The notes under the pieces are model-generated. The model saw nothing but the letters and a program-made list of their open reading frames with translations. It was not told where the DNA came from and searched no databases. This document shows positions 1-8,985 of a stretch of 64,000 bases of DNA, piece after piece; within the stretch, counting starts at the first letter, position 1, and the number at the start of each line of letters is the position of its first letter. The translations under genes and the position numbers were made by a program. Origin of the DNA: SHZI01 sp963698405 (GTDB taxonomy: Bacteria; Pseudomonadota; Gammaproteobacteria; Steroidobacterales; GCA-2729495); the NCBI GenBank assembly GCA_963698405.1, contig CAVOQT010000017.1:186001-250000 (forward strand), in the 5' to 3' direction.

Positions 1-165
1 CCACTTTTTGCGCTGCAGGTCTTCCCATGCACCATAGGGCTGTTGCACACCGGCCTCGGCCGCAGCAGGCGCATAGCGCAGGCTCAGGGCAACGGCCAGC
101 GCACCAGACCCGGCCAGAAAGCTCCGTCGGGTAGGCCTTGCTGATATGTGTTCCGTAGTTGTCAT
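1..165 (-). CDS. Probable Tat-exported molybdopterin oxidoreductase, N-terminal fragment
   Basis: Only the first 55 codons are present; the gene runs off the left edge. Reading from the ATG at 165, the N-terminus has a twin-arginine signal (PTRRSFLAGSGALAVAL, about residues 11-27) and an AAA-type cleavage region, then YGAWEDLQRKKW. A short motif of this kind after a Tat signal resembles the start of DMSO-reductase-family catalytic subunits such as ethylbenzene dehydrogenase and steroid C25 dehydrogenase. The export signal and partial status are seen directly; the family call is inference from about 15 residues. It lies 23 nt downstream of the DsbA-like isomerase gene in the same direction, so it is probably the last visible gene of a catabolic operon. 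Confidence 0.5.
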   Translation of the reverse strand, partial: MTTTEHISARPTRRSFLAGSGALAVALSLRYAPAAAEAGVQQPYGAWEDLQRKKW

Positions 166-188
166 TCCAGGTTACCTGTTGGCTGGCT

Positions 189-842
189 TCAACTGCCGTG
201 CTCACCGGGCATCACAAGCCGCATACCGCCGGCACGGGCCAGTGCAATTTCAACCAGCGGCATACGATCATTGCCGTAGTAGAGATCAGCACCCACCAGC
301 ATGGTCGGCGTGCCAAAGCCGCCATGACTCAGCAGACTGGCTGCATTCCCACGCAGTTCTGCGAGCGTTTCCGGTGCACGGAGCGCTGCCTCAAATGCCT
401 CGCCAGCGAGTCCCGCACTTTGTGCTGCCGCCATGACCTCCGCCAGCTTGCCGATGTCATGGCCCTCGGCAAACCGCGCCTGATATAGCGCATCCAGATA
501 GCCAGTCAGGGCTCCAGCTTGCTGCGCCACCACGGCGCCACGCTGCGCCCATGTGGTATCAATCGGTCCGATATCCGGGTGCCGCAGGTCTACACCACAG
601 AAGCGCGCCCAGTCCTGCAGATCCTTCTGCTGATAGCGACGCCTCGCTGCAGCCAACTCACCTTGTGATGTGGCCGAATGGGAAATACCCTTGCCGACAA
701 TTTCAGCCAGCAGCACCGGACGATAAACGATCTTTGCTCCGGTCCGGATTGCTGTTTCCCGCAACCGCCCAAGCGCCAGATAACTCCAGGGGCAGTTGCA
801 GTCGAAGAAAAATTCAACAGCGGCTTGTACTGAAGACGGCAT
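189..842 (-). CDS. DsbA-fold protein, 2-hydroxychromene-2-carboxylate isomerase-like
   Basis: A protein of about 217 aa with a thioredoxin/DsbA fold of the kappa-class GST / 2-hydroxychromene-2-carboxylate isomerase type. The N-terminal motif FFFDCNCPWSYLAL (about residues 11-24) sits where DsbA proteins carry CxxC. Here the second position of the redox pair is Ser (C-P-W-S), which argues for a glutathione-dependent isomerase or transferase rather than a disulfide oxidase. The C-terminus has the conserved GGFGTPTMLVG cis-proline region. An in-frame GTG at 848 is an alternative start; the ATG at 842 is chosen. It follows the acyl-CoA ligase gene by about a dozen bases, so the two are likely co-transcribed. 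The substrate is unknown. Confidence 0.75.
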   Translation of the reverse strand: MPSSVQAAVEFFFDCNCPWSYLALGRLRETAIRTGAKIVYRPVLLAEIVGKGISHSATSQGELAAARRRYQQKDLQDWARFCGVDLRHPDIGPIDTTWAQRGAVVAQQAGALTGYLDALYQARFAEGHDIGKLAEVMAAAQSAGLAGEAFEAALRAPETLAELRGNAASLLSHGGFGTPTMLVGADLYYGNDRMPLVEIALARAGGMRLVMPGEHGS

Positions 843-854
843 GGGCACTGGCCT

Positions 855-2390
855 TCAGCCCCTGGCACGCAATGCAGTCTTCAGAACCTTGCCGCTGGCG
901 TTGCGCGGAATCTGCTCGATGAACTCGACGTACTTCGGCAGTTTCATGCGGGAAATCTTGCCATCAAGGAATAAGGCCAGTGCTGCTTCATCCAGCACTG
1001 CACCAGCGCGCCTGACAATAAAGGCCTTGAGGACCTCCCCCCAACGTTCATCCGGCACACCGATGATTGCAACATCGGCAACCTCAGGATTCCGGAAGAT
1101 CACCTCCTCCACCTCGCGCGGGTAGATGTTGGTACCGCCAGAAATCACCATGTCCTTGATCCGATCGACGATATACACATGACCTTCGGCATCACGTCGC
1201 GCAAGATCACCGACGGTGACCCATCCGTCGTGCCAGGTTTCGGCTGTTTCTGCGGGACGCCCCCAATAGCCGTTGAACAGGTACGGACTACGGGAAAACA
1301 GTTCGCCCACTTCATCTGCTGCACAGACACTGCCGTCCGCGCGTCGGATCTCGATCAAGGTGCACGGGAAGGGCTGCCCGACACACTGCTGTTTGCGTAA
1401 CTGATCCATCGGTCGAAGATTGGAAACGATACCGGCCTCAGTTGACCCATAGGTATCGTGCAGCAGCCCCGGACCCAACTGCCCGACCAACCGTTCCTTC
1501 ATCGCCTGCGGCATGGCCGCTGCATTTGAAATGACGGTACGCAAGGTGCCGTTGCGACTCGCCGACTGCAGTCCAGTTCCGGCTTCCAGCAAGGCATGAA
1601 AGTGTGTCGGTACGCCGAAAAATCCGCTGATCGACTCAGTTTCCAGACGGCCCAGCACCTCTTCCGGTTCAAACTTGTCCATGATTTCGGCATAGCCACC
1701 GAAGAATATCGGCGCGAGCGAGAAAACCATACCGGCGCCGTGGCACATGGGCGCAATGGCGAGGAAGCGATCGTCCGGTCCATAGCAACCATACTCAACT
1801 GCCATTGCAAACAGGGTGAGTATCCGTGAGCGGTGTGGAACCAGCACTCCCTTGGGCTTGCCGGTCGTACCCGAGGTGTACGGAATAGTGAATACATCCC
1901 ATTCATTGACCAGCGGTAAATCAGCCGATGGTCTGCTCTTCTGCAGCCAGTCCTCCAACTCCGTTCCAATGGCAATGATGACCGGAGCCGAGGCCAGTTT
2001 CGCATCGCGCAGCACGGCGGCCATGTCAGGATCAGCAAATACCACCGCTGCGCCGGCATCATCACAGATCGCGACGATTTCGCTGACAGACAAGCGCGGA
2101 TTGACGGTCGCCATCGCGATACCTGCCTGTGAGGCACCGATGACAATCTCCATGTATTCGATCGAATTTCTGGCAATGATCGCGCCATGTGTGCCGGGCC
2201 GCAGCCCTAGCCCACTGTTGAGTGCGCTGCTGACCTTGTCGATACGCGACAGCAGTTCAGCATAGCTTCGTGTCAGGTCGCGATGCCGGTAGGCGATCTT
2301 GCCCGGATTGCGGTACATCGCTGCACGCAGGCCGGCAGCCAGCGACAGGTGCTGAAAGGAAAACGGCAGCGCGGCGACAGATGGCTGCAT
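855..2390 (-). CDS. AMP-dependent acyl-CoA synthetase/ligase
   Basis: A 511-aa member of the acyl-adenylate-forming (ANL) family, which activates a carboxylic acid to its CoA thioester using ATP. It has the P-loop-like motif YTSGTTGKPKG (171-181), the YGSTEAG motif near 315, the hinge region GDLARRDAEGHVYIVDRIKD near 393-412, and the C-terminal catalytic lysine in NASGKVLK (K501). Length is normal for the family. It starts 2 nt after the amidohydrolase stop codon, indicating tight translational coupling. The acid substrate cannot be deduced; a fatty, aromatic or steroid side-chain acid would all fit the context. Confidence 0.9.
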   Translation of the reverse strand: MQPSVAALPFSFQHLSLAAGLRAAMYRNPGKIAYRHRDLTRSYAELLSRIDKVSSALNSGLGLRPGTHGAIIARNSIEYMEIVIGASQAGIAMATVNPRLSVSEIVAICDDAGAAVVFADPDMAAVLRDAKLASAPVIIAIGTELEDWLQKSRPSADLPLVNEWDVFTIPYTSGTTGKPKGVLVPHRSRILTLFAMAVEYGCYGPDDRFLAIAPMCHGAGMVFSLAPIFFGGYAEIMDKFEPEEVLGRLETESISGFFGVPTHFHALLEAGTGLQSASRNGTLRTVISNAAAMPQAMKERLVGQLGPGLLHDTYGSTEAGIVSNLRPMDQLRKQQCVGQPFPCTLIEIRRADGSVCAADEVGELFSRSPYLFNGYWGRPAETAETWHDGWVTVGDLARRDAEGHVYIVDRIKDMVISGGTNIYPREVEEVIFRNPEVADVAIIGVPDERWGEVLKAFIVRRAGAVLDEAALALFLDGKISRMKLPKYVEFIEQIPRNASGKVLKTALRARG

Positions 2391-2392
2391 GA

Positions 2393-3265
2393 TCAGCCCG
2401 CACCACCCGGCAGCTTGAATACCCGCAGCGCATTGTCGCGCATCAGCAGGCGCCGGGAGGCGTCATGCAAATCCAGCGCATCGACCTCGCGTACCGCACG
2501 CTCCGGATCAATGACTGGCCAGTCTGTGCCAAACATGACCTTTTCACGCCCGAAAGTATTGGCATAGTGGACAAAAGATGGTGGCCAGTATTTCGGCGCA
2601 TAGGCATCACCTGCGGTATAGACATTCTCGTGCTTCCAGCACATCGAGAGCATTTCATCCGTCCACGGAATACCGATGTGAATCCCGATCAGGCGCAACT
2701 CCGGGAAATCGATCGCGACCTGATCCAGGCAAATTGGCCGCCCGACCGAGGGCAGACGGCGCTCACGCGAATAAACCAGGTTGTGACCAACCTGCATCAT
2801 GATCGGTATATCGAGTTCGCAGCACTTGGCGTAATACGGGTAATACTTGGCGTGGTCCGGTGCCAGGCCACACCAGTGCGGGTAGAGATGCGCACCGACA
2901 AAGCCGTATTCACGGACCGCTTGCTCAAGATCCCGGAGCCCCTGCATGCCGCGAAACGGATCGATGCCGGCAAGCCCGGAAAAGCGTTGCGGATGCTGCT
3001 GACAAACCTCGTGGACCCGTGCGTAGGGCAGCTCGAAACCACCCTTCATATTGATATCACCGGCGCGGACCGCGATCAGCAGGGAACGTTCGATACCCGC
3101 CCGATCCATGCGCTGCAGGTAATTCTCGACCGTGACCCCGCCACGTATCTCCTCTGGCATGCGGACCTGGGCCTTGAAGGCCTCATCCAGACCGGTTTGC
3201 CCCGCAGCAACCTCCTGCGGCGTAAAGAGATTGCAGACGATGTCTATCGCACCCGGTACAGGCAT
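2393..3265 (-). CDS. Amidohydrolase-2 fold protein (COG2159-like), degenerate HxH motif
   Basis: A 290-aa TIM-barrel protein resembling the ACMSD / gamma-resorcylate decarboxylase superfamily. Late-strand elements are recognisable: MMQVGHN (H161), RLIGIHIGIPW (H196) and FGTDWP (D248), positions that bind metal in relatives. The strand-1 HxH expected after Ile-Asp is replaced (IDIVCNLFTP, residues 7-16: V10 and N12 instead of His), so metal binding is probably altered or lost. It is the first gene of a minus-strand operon with the CoA ligase and DsbA-like isomerase. The start ATG at 3265 is preceded by GGGGAG at a suitable distance. It could be a hydrolase or decarboxylase on a ring-cleavage or CoA-pathway intermediate; the reaction is not established. 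Confidence 0.75.
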   Translation of the reverse strand: MPVPGAIDIVCNLFTPQEVAAGQTGLDEAFKAQVRMPEEIRGGVTVENYLQRMDRAGIERSLLIAVRAGDINMKGGFELPYARVHEVCQQHPQRFSGLAGIDPFRGMQGLRDLEQAVREYGFVGAHLYPHWCGLAPDHAKYYPYYAKCCELDIPIMMQVGHNLVYSRERRLPSVGRPICLDQVAIDFPELRLIGIHIGIPWTDEMLSMCWKHENVYTAGDAYAPKYWPPSFVHYANTFGREKVMFGTDWPVIDPERAVREVDALDLHDASRRLLMRDNALRVFKLPGGAG

Positions 3266-3456
3266 GCTGAAACTCCCCGGTTATCCGGTACAAAACATGA
3301 TCCGCAGAGTAACAAGGATATGAGGATTCTTGACAGCTGACGGAGGCAGGCTGGCTCAGTCCGACGCCACCATGCGGTCAGCACTGGCGAATACCTGAAC
3401 CACCCCACTACGGACAGTGGGTTAGAGTCATGCACAGAGCAACAGGGAGTCACTGA

Positions 3457-4131
3457 ATGTCCAGCTATCTCATCTGGAAGTATGCGCACCTGCTCATGTT
3501 TGTTTTCTGGGTGGGAACCGACATGGGCGTTTTCATCGCTGCCCGGCGTTGCACCGATCCAAAGCTGTCCTTTGCGACCCGCGTTACGCTGTTGCATATG
3601 GCCCTGCGCATCGAACTGCTGCCGCGCACGATGTGGAAGGCGGCCCTGCCCTTCGGTGTCATGCTTTCCAGAGACATGGGTCTGTTGCCGATATCAGACG
3701 GCGTGCTGACAGCAGTGTGGCTATTCAGCTTCGCCTGGTGGGCAATCAGCATGACCGGTGCATGGATCTACGACAAACCGCTGGGCCATCGACTGGGCCG
3801 CATCACGAATTGGCTGACCTCGCTGGTCGGAGTGGCGCTGATTGCGCTGGCACTGGCCTCATGGGCCGGCTACGGCCCTATCGTCGCAGATGCAGGCTGG
3901 CTGCAACTCAAGGTCGGCCTCTATGGCCTCATCAATCTGTTCGTCATCTGGATGATCGTGGCTTTCGATCCGCTGGGTGCGGCCTTCGGTCGTCTGGCCG
4001 TCGAGGGCTCCGTGCCGGAAATCGAGAAAATCATCAGCCGCACCATGAACAAGTCAACGATCATCATCTGGGCCACTTACCTGCTGATCGTTCTGGTCGG
4101 CTTCATCGGTACGACAAAACTCGCAGGCTGA
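3457..4131 (+). CDS. Integral membrane protein of unknown function
   Basis: A 224-aa hydrophobic protein with about five or six predicted transmembrane segments, beginning YLIWKYAHLLMFVFWVGTDMG and ending in a final helix (TIIIWATYLLIVLVGFIGTT) before a short basic tail. The His in the first helix and a conserved-looking HMALRIELLPR stretch after it are the only notable polar membrane features. I do not recognise a family. A GGGAG Shine-Dalgarno lies 8 nt upstream of the ATG. It is divergent from the catabolic operon, about 190 nt away, and ends just before a strong hairpin. A role in transport or redox at the inner membrane linked to that operon is speculation. Confidence 0.7.
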   Translation: MSSYLIWKYAHLLMFVFWVGTDMGVFIAARRCTDPKLSFATRVTLLHMALRIELLPRTMWKAALPFGVMLSRDMGLLPISDGVLTAVWLFSFAWWAISMTGAWIYDKPLGHRLGRITNWLTSLVGVALIALALASWAGYGPIVADAGWLQLKVGLYGLINLFVIWMIVAFDPLGAAFGRLAVEGSVPEIEKIISRTMNKSTIIIWATYLLIVLVGFIGTTKLAG

Positions 4132-4139
4132 AAAAGAAA

Positions 4140-4169
4140 CGGCCCGGAAGCATGCCTGCTTCCGGGCCG
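4140..4169. terminator. Strong hairpin between convergent genes
   Basis: A perfect 13-bp stem (4140-4152 with 4157-4169) closes a 4-nt loop. It lies between the stop of the membrane-protein gene (4131) and the end of the TonB-receptor remnant (4202), which converge. An A-rich run (AAAAAGAAA) precedes the stem on the plus strand, giving a U-rich tail to a minus-strand transcript, so it fits an intrinsic terminator best for the receptor gene. There is no T-run on the plus side. Confidence 0.7.
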
Positions 4170-4201
4170 TGTCAGCCAGGGATGCCTGTCAGGCTGCCCG
4201 C

Positions 4202-7200
4202 TCAGCGGCCAGCCCCGAAGCGATAACCAGCCCGGATACCGAAGACACGCGGATCCGGCATGTTGGCAAAGTAATGGGTGGTGCCCAAACCGGCCGTAAA
4301 GCCGAGGTCGGTCACCTGCTCGCCGAAGTCCGGACCGCTGCCACCGGTCTTGAAGGTGTCATCATCCAGCACGTTTTCGACATAGGCGATGACTTCCCAT
4401 TTGTCGGAGACCAGACCCATACGCAGATCCATCAAGGCATAGGAGTCGAGCTCGACCAGATTCTCCGGCTCTGCCCAGCGCTTGTCCTGCCAGCTGCCGC
4501 TCAATTCGAAGAGGTACTCAAAGGGCGTATCGAGGAACGGCCGCTGGATGCGCATCGAGGCCGCATAGGCCTGCTTGGGCGTACGCTCCAGTTCGTTGCC
4601 CGCATAGTCAAGGCGGCAGAAAGCCGACGGCTGCCGATCATTGGCATCGATCCATCGTTGTCATACGCACCACTGGTTCCGGTTGGTATCCTCGATGCGT
4701 GATGTCGGCCGGATCCTCTTCGACCTGCTCCACACCATCGCGCCCGGTGTACTTGTAGACCAGCGGACAGGAGCCATAGGCCGCCGCACGGACCAGGTTG
4801 CGGGTGTCGTCCGTCCAGTCGGTATAGCTGGCATCAAGCAGGGTGCCACTCAGGCTGAACAGCAGACCCTCCATGAAGTCGGGCTGCCAGATGGTCTCGA
4901 ATTCCAGACCCCAGACCTCAGCTCCGGAAGCATTGACTACCCGGGGTTGTGCGATACCGGCATTATCCAGCACCTGGATGCTGACCTGCTTCGACGTGTA
5001 GTCCTGGAAGAACAGCGAGGAATTGAACTGCCAGAAACCGGCCGCCTCAAACTGGGTCTTGAGGCCCAGCTCGTAGGCCTTCAGCTTCTCCGGATCGAAA
5101 CGCTCGTTCTCGAGCGTCGGTGGTGCCGTACCACCGCCACCGATCAGCGCATTGATACCACCTGGCTTCTGCGCATAGGCATAGGAGAAGAACAGCTTGG
5201 TGCCGTCGATGGGACTCCAGTCCAGCGTCAGCTTCGGCGTGTTGTAACTGGAGCTCGTGGAGCCCTCGATGTAGCGCCAGGTCAGTTCACCGCGGCACGC
5301 CGGCACATCGGGCGGCGTGAGAATCTCATTATTGACGTAGTCGAACATCACCCGCTCGTTGTCACACAGGGTGCGGGTCTCCTGCATGCCACGGCATGCT
5401 GGTCCCCGTGTTGAATGAACCCGGCAGCAAAGGCAAGTTCGGTGCAACTCGATCCACTGGGCTTGGTCATGCTGGATTCTTCATTGACGAAACGGTCCTC
5501 CAGACTCAGGTTCAGTTCGTCGGTGAGCGCCCAGTCGACACGGGCATAGAAGGACCAGTGCCGGGTGGTCGCATCCCAGGTGGAGGCAGTCGCGCCAGGC
5601 GTTGCACTCGGATATCTGCCAGTCGGATCATAGACACCGATCTGACGATAGAGATCCTGCCAGGAGGTCAGGTAGGAGCAGTCAGCCCGTCATAAGTAAC
5701 AGTAGAGCCATCGCAAAGCCCGGCGACCTCCACCAGACTGCCGGTGGTCGGATCGGATACACGTGGTTACCCGCTGTAGTCGCAGACACCGGGTTCCCGT
5801 CGCCGTCGAGCAGCGTGAGGTCGTGGACTGGTCACGCGAGAAAGGCGCGCAACTGATGATGTAGTTGCGGTCCTCGAGCAGGCGGTGATCCTGCCAGTAC
5901 AGCACGCCGCCGGTCAGCTTCCAGGGTCCGTCCCACTGGGTTTCGTAACGAAATTCCTGGCTGAACTGCTTGGTGTCGGTTTCCTGGTTGGAGCCCTGAT
6001 GCCCCATCAGGGTATCGCGCCGGCCACTCAGCACATTGCCGTTGGCATCGTAGGTATAGGGAATCTGTCCGTTGCCGTTGAAATCGAGCGCTGAACTGGC
6101 CTGGTAGTCCTGGTCATAGATGTCGGTGGAATTGAAATCCGTCCAGCCCGTATATGAGGAGACCAGCCCGTAACCCAGGTCGATGCTGGCCAGCAAACTG
6201 GCACGGAAGGTTCGGGTATCGGTGCCCGGAAACTCGCCACCAGTGGTGGGATCTTCACTGAGCGAGACCGCGTGACCATTGGCGCTGCCCATGTTTCTGG
6301 GCAGACAGAAGCCCGGATCGGCCGGGTGATATTGAGCGGATCGAAAACCGCACTTCGGGCAGTAAGTACCGAAGTTGAACAGGTTGGTCCCGCTACTGGA
6401 TGCCTTCTGCCAAGCTCGGCTGACCATAGACATCGCCGGTGATGATCGGATTCACGATCTCCTTGGCCGTGCGGATCATCCAGGTAGACGGGGGTATCAC
6501 CCTGCAGTTGACCGTCGCGCGCGGATCATAGTGCTCCCTGCTCGTTTCCAGCCGGCCCTTGACCTTGACCGCATCGGTCGGCCGCCACATCGTCGTGAGT
6601 GCACCACCAACGCCATCCGAACCACCGACATCGGTTCCTGACTGGCTGTTGGTGTAGTAACCATCCTCGTTGAACTGCACGCCGGATATCCGCAAGGCTG
6701 ATGGTATCGGTCAGCGGACCACTCACTCCGCCATCGATGGTCCGACGACCATAATCGCCGATATCCAGATTGACGCGGCCCTCAAACTCGTCACCGGGTT
6801 CCTTGGTGATATAGGAAAGTGCACCGGCGAACGCCGAGCGACCGAACAGTGCGCTCTGGGGGCCCTTGACCACCTCGATCCGCTCGACGTCGCTGAGCAG
6901 GCGGCGGTTGGCCAGCAGGCCCGAACCGGCCGAGATCAGGTTTTCAGTGGTGACGTCGATGCCATCGATCAGGAATGCGACATTGGAGCGACCACGCGTA
7001 TTGGACAGACCGCGCACCGTGATACGGTTGTCGGCCGGTCCATAGGACTGGTCGAACTGTACGCTGGGCTGGTTCTGCACCACATCGGCGAGGCTGCTGA
7101 TGCCCTGACGCTGGATCTGCTCGGCAGTGATGGCGGAAACCGCCAGCGGAATGTCCTGCAGATTCTCTTCCCGCTTGCGGGTCGTGACCACGACCTCTTC

Positions 7201-7296
7201 AATCTGGGCCAGGGCCGCAATCGGCACTGCCGACCACGATGGCAACTGCGATCCATGCAGACGCAACCAGACTATTGGCTTTCTTGGTGGTGGTCA
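4202..7296 (-). pseudogene. TonB-dependent outer-membrane receptor, multiply frameshifted
   Basis: Recognisable as one TonB-dependent receptor. It has a signal peptide from ATG 7296 (MTTTKKANSLVASAWIAVA), a TonB-box/plug segment (IEEVVVTTRKREENLQDIPL, then RITVRGLSNTRGRSNVAFLI and GPQSALFGRSAFAG), and barrel strands ending in GIRAGYRFGAGR, a typical aromatic-ended terminus, at 4202. The reading frame changes near 7230, 6695, 6410, 5830, between 5690 and 5447, and near 4655, so no single frame encodes it. The protein sequence stays well conserved across each break. It could be a decayed gene or an intact gene hit by local sequence errors. The ligand is unknown; proximity to the catabolic operon suggests uptake of its substrate, as inference. 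Confidence 0.8.
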
Positions 7297-7453
7297 TTCG
7301 GATTCCCCTGGAAGGCAACGGGCGAATGATAGCAAACCGTTACCCGCCTGCCACAACTGATGACAACCTTCCTGCTATAGCCAGTCTGAAACCGATTCGC
7401 TATAGTCGCTGGCGTTTTCCGCCATCCGCATCGATCAATCCGAGGAGAAGTCC

Positions 7454-8103
7454 ATGAATGCCAGGCAGGTCCGGTTGCTGACTGTTGCTGCTCTGCCACT
7501 GGTCACCGGCGGCTGGTTTGCCACGGCTTCGGCTGAAGGCCCGCAGTACACCTATTTCGATGCCGGTTACCAGTGGGTGGACACCAACAATGCCGTACGC
7601 ATGGATGGCGGCCAGCATGAGGGCATCAAGCTGAATCGCTTCGCTCGGACTGGCCGAGTTCGGCGCGGTCGGCCTGCACCTGTTTGGTGAATATTTTGAT
7701 GGCGACCTCAGCGGTGCCAGCGATGGTTGTGGTGACCGGGATTCGCAATCCTATGTGGCCGGTCTCGGAGCACACTACAAGCTGACCGAGTCGACCCACA
7801 TTGTTGCCAATCTCGGCTACGTCGATGTCGATGGCGATGTCGTCACGGATAGTGACACTTGCGCCAAGACCAGCGTCAGCGACGACGGCTATAAGGCCGA
7901 AGGCCTGATCCGCAGCACTCTTTCCGAGCAGGTGGAAATCGAGGTCGGGCTATCGCTACACCGACCTGAGTGACTCGGACATCGACAACCGTGATGCGAT
8001 CATCGGCCTGGGCTATCGGGTCAACGAACAACTGACGTTGCGCGTCCGCGGCATCGTATTTGACGACGACACCGGCATCGAACTCGGCGTCCGCTATCAC
8101 TTT
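7454..8103 (+). pseudogene. Beta-barrel outer-membrane protein, frameshifted
   Basis: Starts at ATG 7454 after GAGGAGAAG, with a signal peptide ending at ATASAEG followed by alternating barrel strands (YTYFDAGYQWV, VANLGYVDVDG, YRYTDLSDSDIDNRDAIIG) and a terminal strand ELGVRYHF at 8103. The frame breaks near 7640 (removing one T restores NRSLGLAEFGAVGLHLFGEY) and near 7948 (removing one G restores VGYRYTDLSD). No stop codon follows the terminal RYHF in that frame until about 8299, implying a further indel. It looks like a small OmpA-like or OmpW-like porin domain. Function is unknown. Confidence 0.7.
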
Positions 8104-8182
8104 GCCAGCTTGCTCGGGACGCGACAATCTGTTCTGAGCAGAATTATAAACTTCAACCAACAGGATTTCGGGGGCAGCCCAA

Positions 8183-8894
8183 ATGAACAGGATTTTCGCA
8201 ACCATTATCGCGGTGATGCTCTGCACACCGTCGATCGCAACAGCCGGCGCTTACCTGGGTATAGGTATCGGCGGTACCCGCACCGAGTCAAGCCTCGCTG
8301 ATCTGGGTCTTGTTCCGGTGTGCGCCGAACGATGCGACCACAGGCTGTTACCAGGATACGCAACCGCCACCGGTCGGCGTTGGCAGCAATCCTGATTTCG
8401 CCGGCTCGGATGTCACCTTCAACTTCATTGCAGGCTGGATGTTCAACCAGAACTGGGGACTGGAAATCGGTTATATCGATTTTGGCCAGGCAACCGACGA
8501 CCTGACACTGCCGGATGCCTGCAACCCGCGTGGCTGCTCGAGCCGGCAATGGACCAGCGAAATCAAGCGCGATGGTTTTCAGCTGTTTCTGATCGGCAGC
8601 CTGCCACTCAATGAGAGTGTCGACCTGTACGGCAAGCTCGGCGCCATCAACTGGGATGCTGATTACCAGGGCTACGAGCGGAGCGAACTCTATGCATCCG
8701 GCCCACCGCTCGGCCCCGCAGAATCGCAGCGATTACAACCTCTGATGACGGCACAGACATGGCCGCCGGTTTTGGCGTCAACCTGCGCACGGACTCGCCG
8801 TTCAGCCTGCGCGCCGATTTCACCTACTACGATTTCGATGACTCGGACTCGTCTTTACGTGCTGCAACTGATGGGAATGTACAGCTTCGAGTAA
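8183..8894 (+). pseudogene. Second beta-barrel outer-membrane protein, frameshifted
   Basis: Begins MNRIFATIIAVMLCTPSIA with a clear signal peptide, then GAYLGIGIGGTRTESSLADLGL, breaks near 8310, and resumes as VCAPNDATTGCYQDTQ and DVTFNFIAGWMFNQNWGLEI. A later break near 8720-8740 moves the conserved sequence DDGTDMAAGFGVNL to another frame, and a break near 8850-8860 returns it to the final LMGMYSFE at 8894. Strand patterns such as LEIGYIDFGQA and FQLFLIGSLPLNESVDLYGK match OmpA-like barrel proteins (OMP_b-brl type). Paired compensating indels with intact coding content point to sequence error as much as to decay. Confidence 0.7.
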
Positions 8895-8925
8895 GCCTTC
8901 GCCGCCCGTAGCAAGGCCGATCACA

Positions 8926-8954
8926 GGGCCCCGCTCAGCGGGGCCTGCTTTTTT
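8926..8954 (+). terminator. Rho-independent terminator after the outer-membrane protein genes
   Basis: An 8-bp GC stem (8927-8934 with 8938-8945), a 3-nt loop and a following TGCTTTTTT run, 32 nt after the stop at 8894 and before glgA. It would end transcription of the two outer-membrane protein genes. Confidence 0.85.
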
Positions 8955-8985
8955 CTGCAGTCCCGATCAGCGATGATCTGCGCAT

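Noticed and set aside
2465..3340. Open frame of about 290 codons antisense to the amidohydrolase gene
   Set aside because: No recognisable domain or Shine-Dalgarno, and the opposite strand has a clear family match and operon context.
4641..5414. Open frame antisense to the TonB-receptor remnant
   Set aside because: The opposite strand encodes recognisable receptor barrel sequence; this frame is a shadow.
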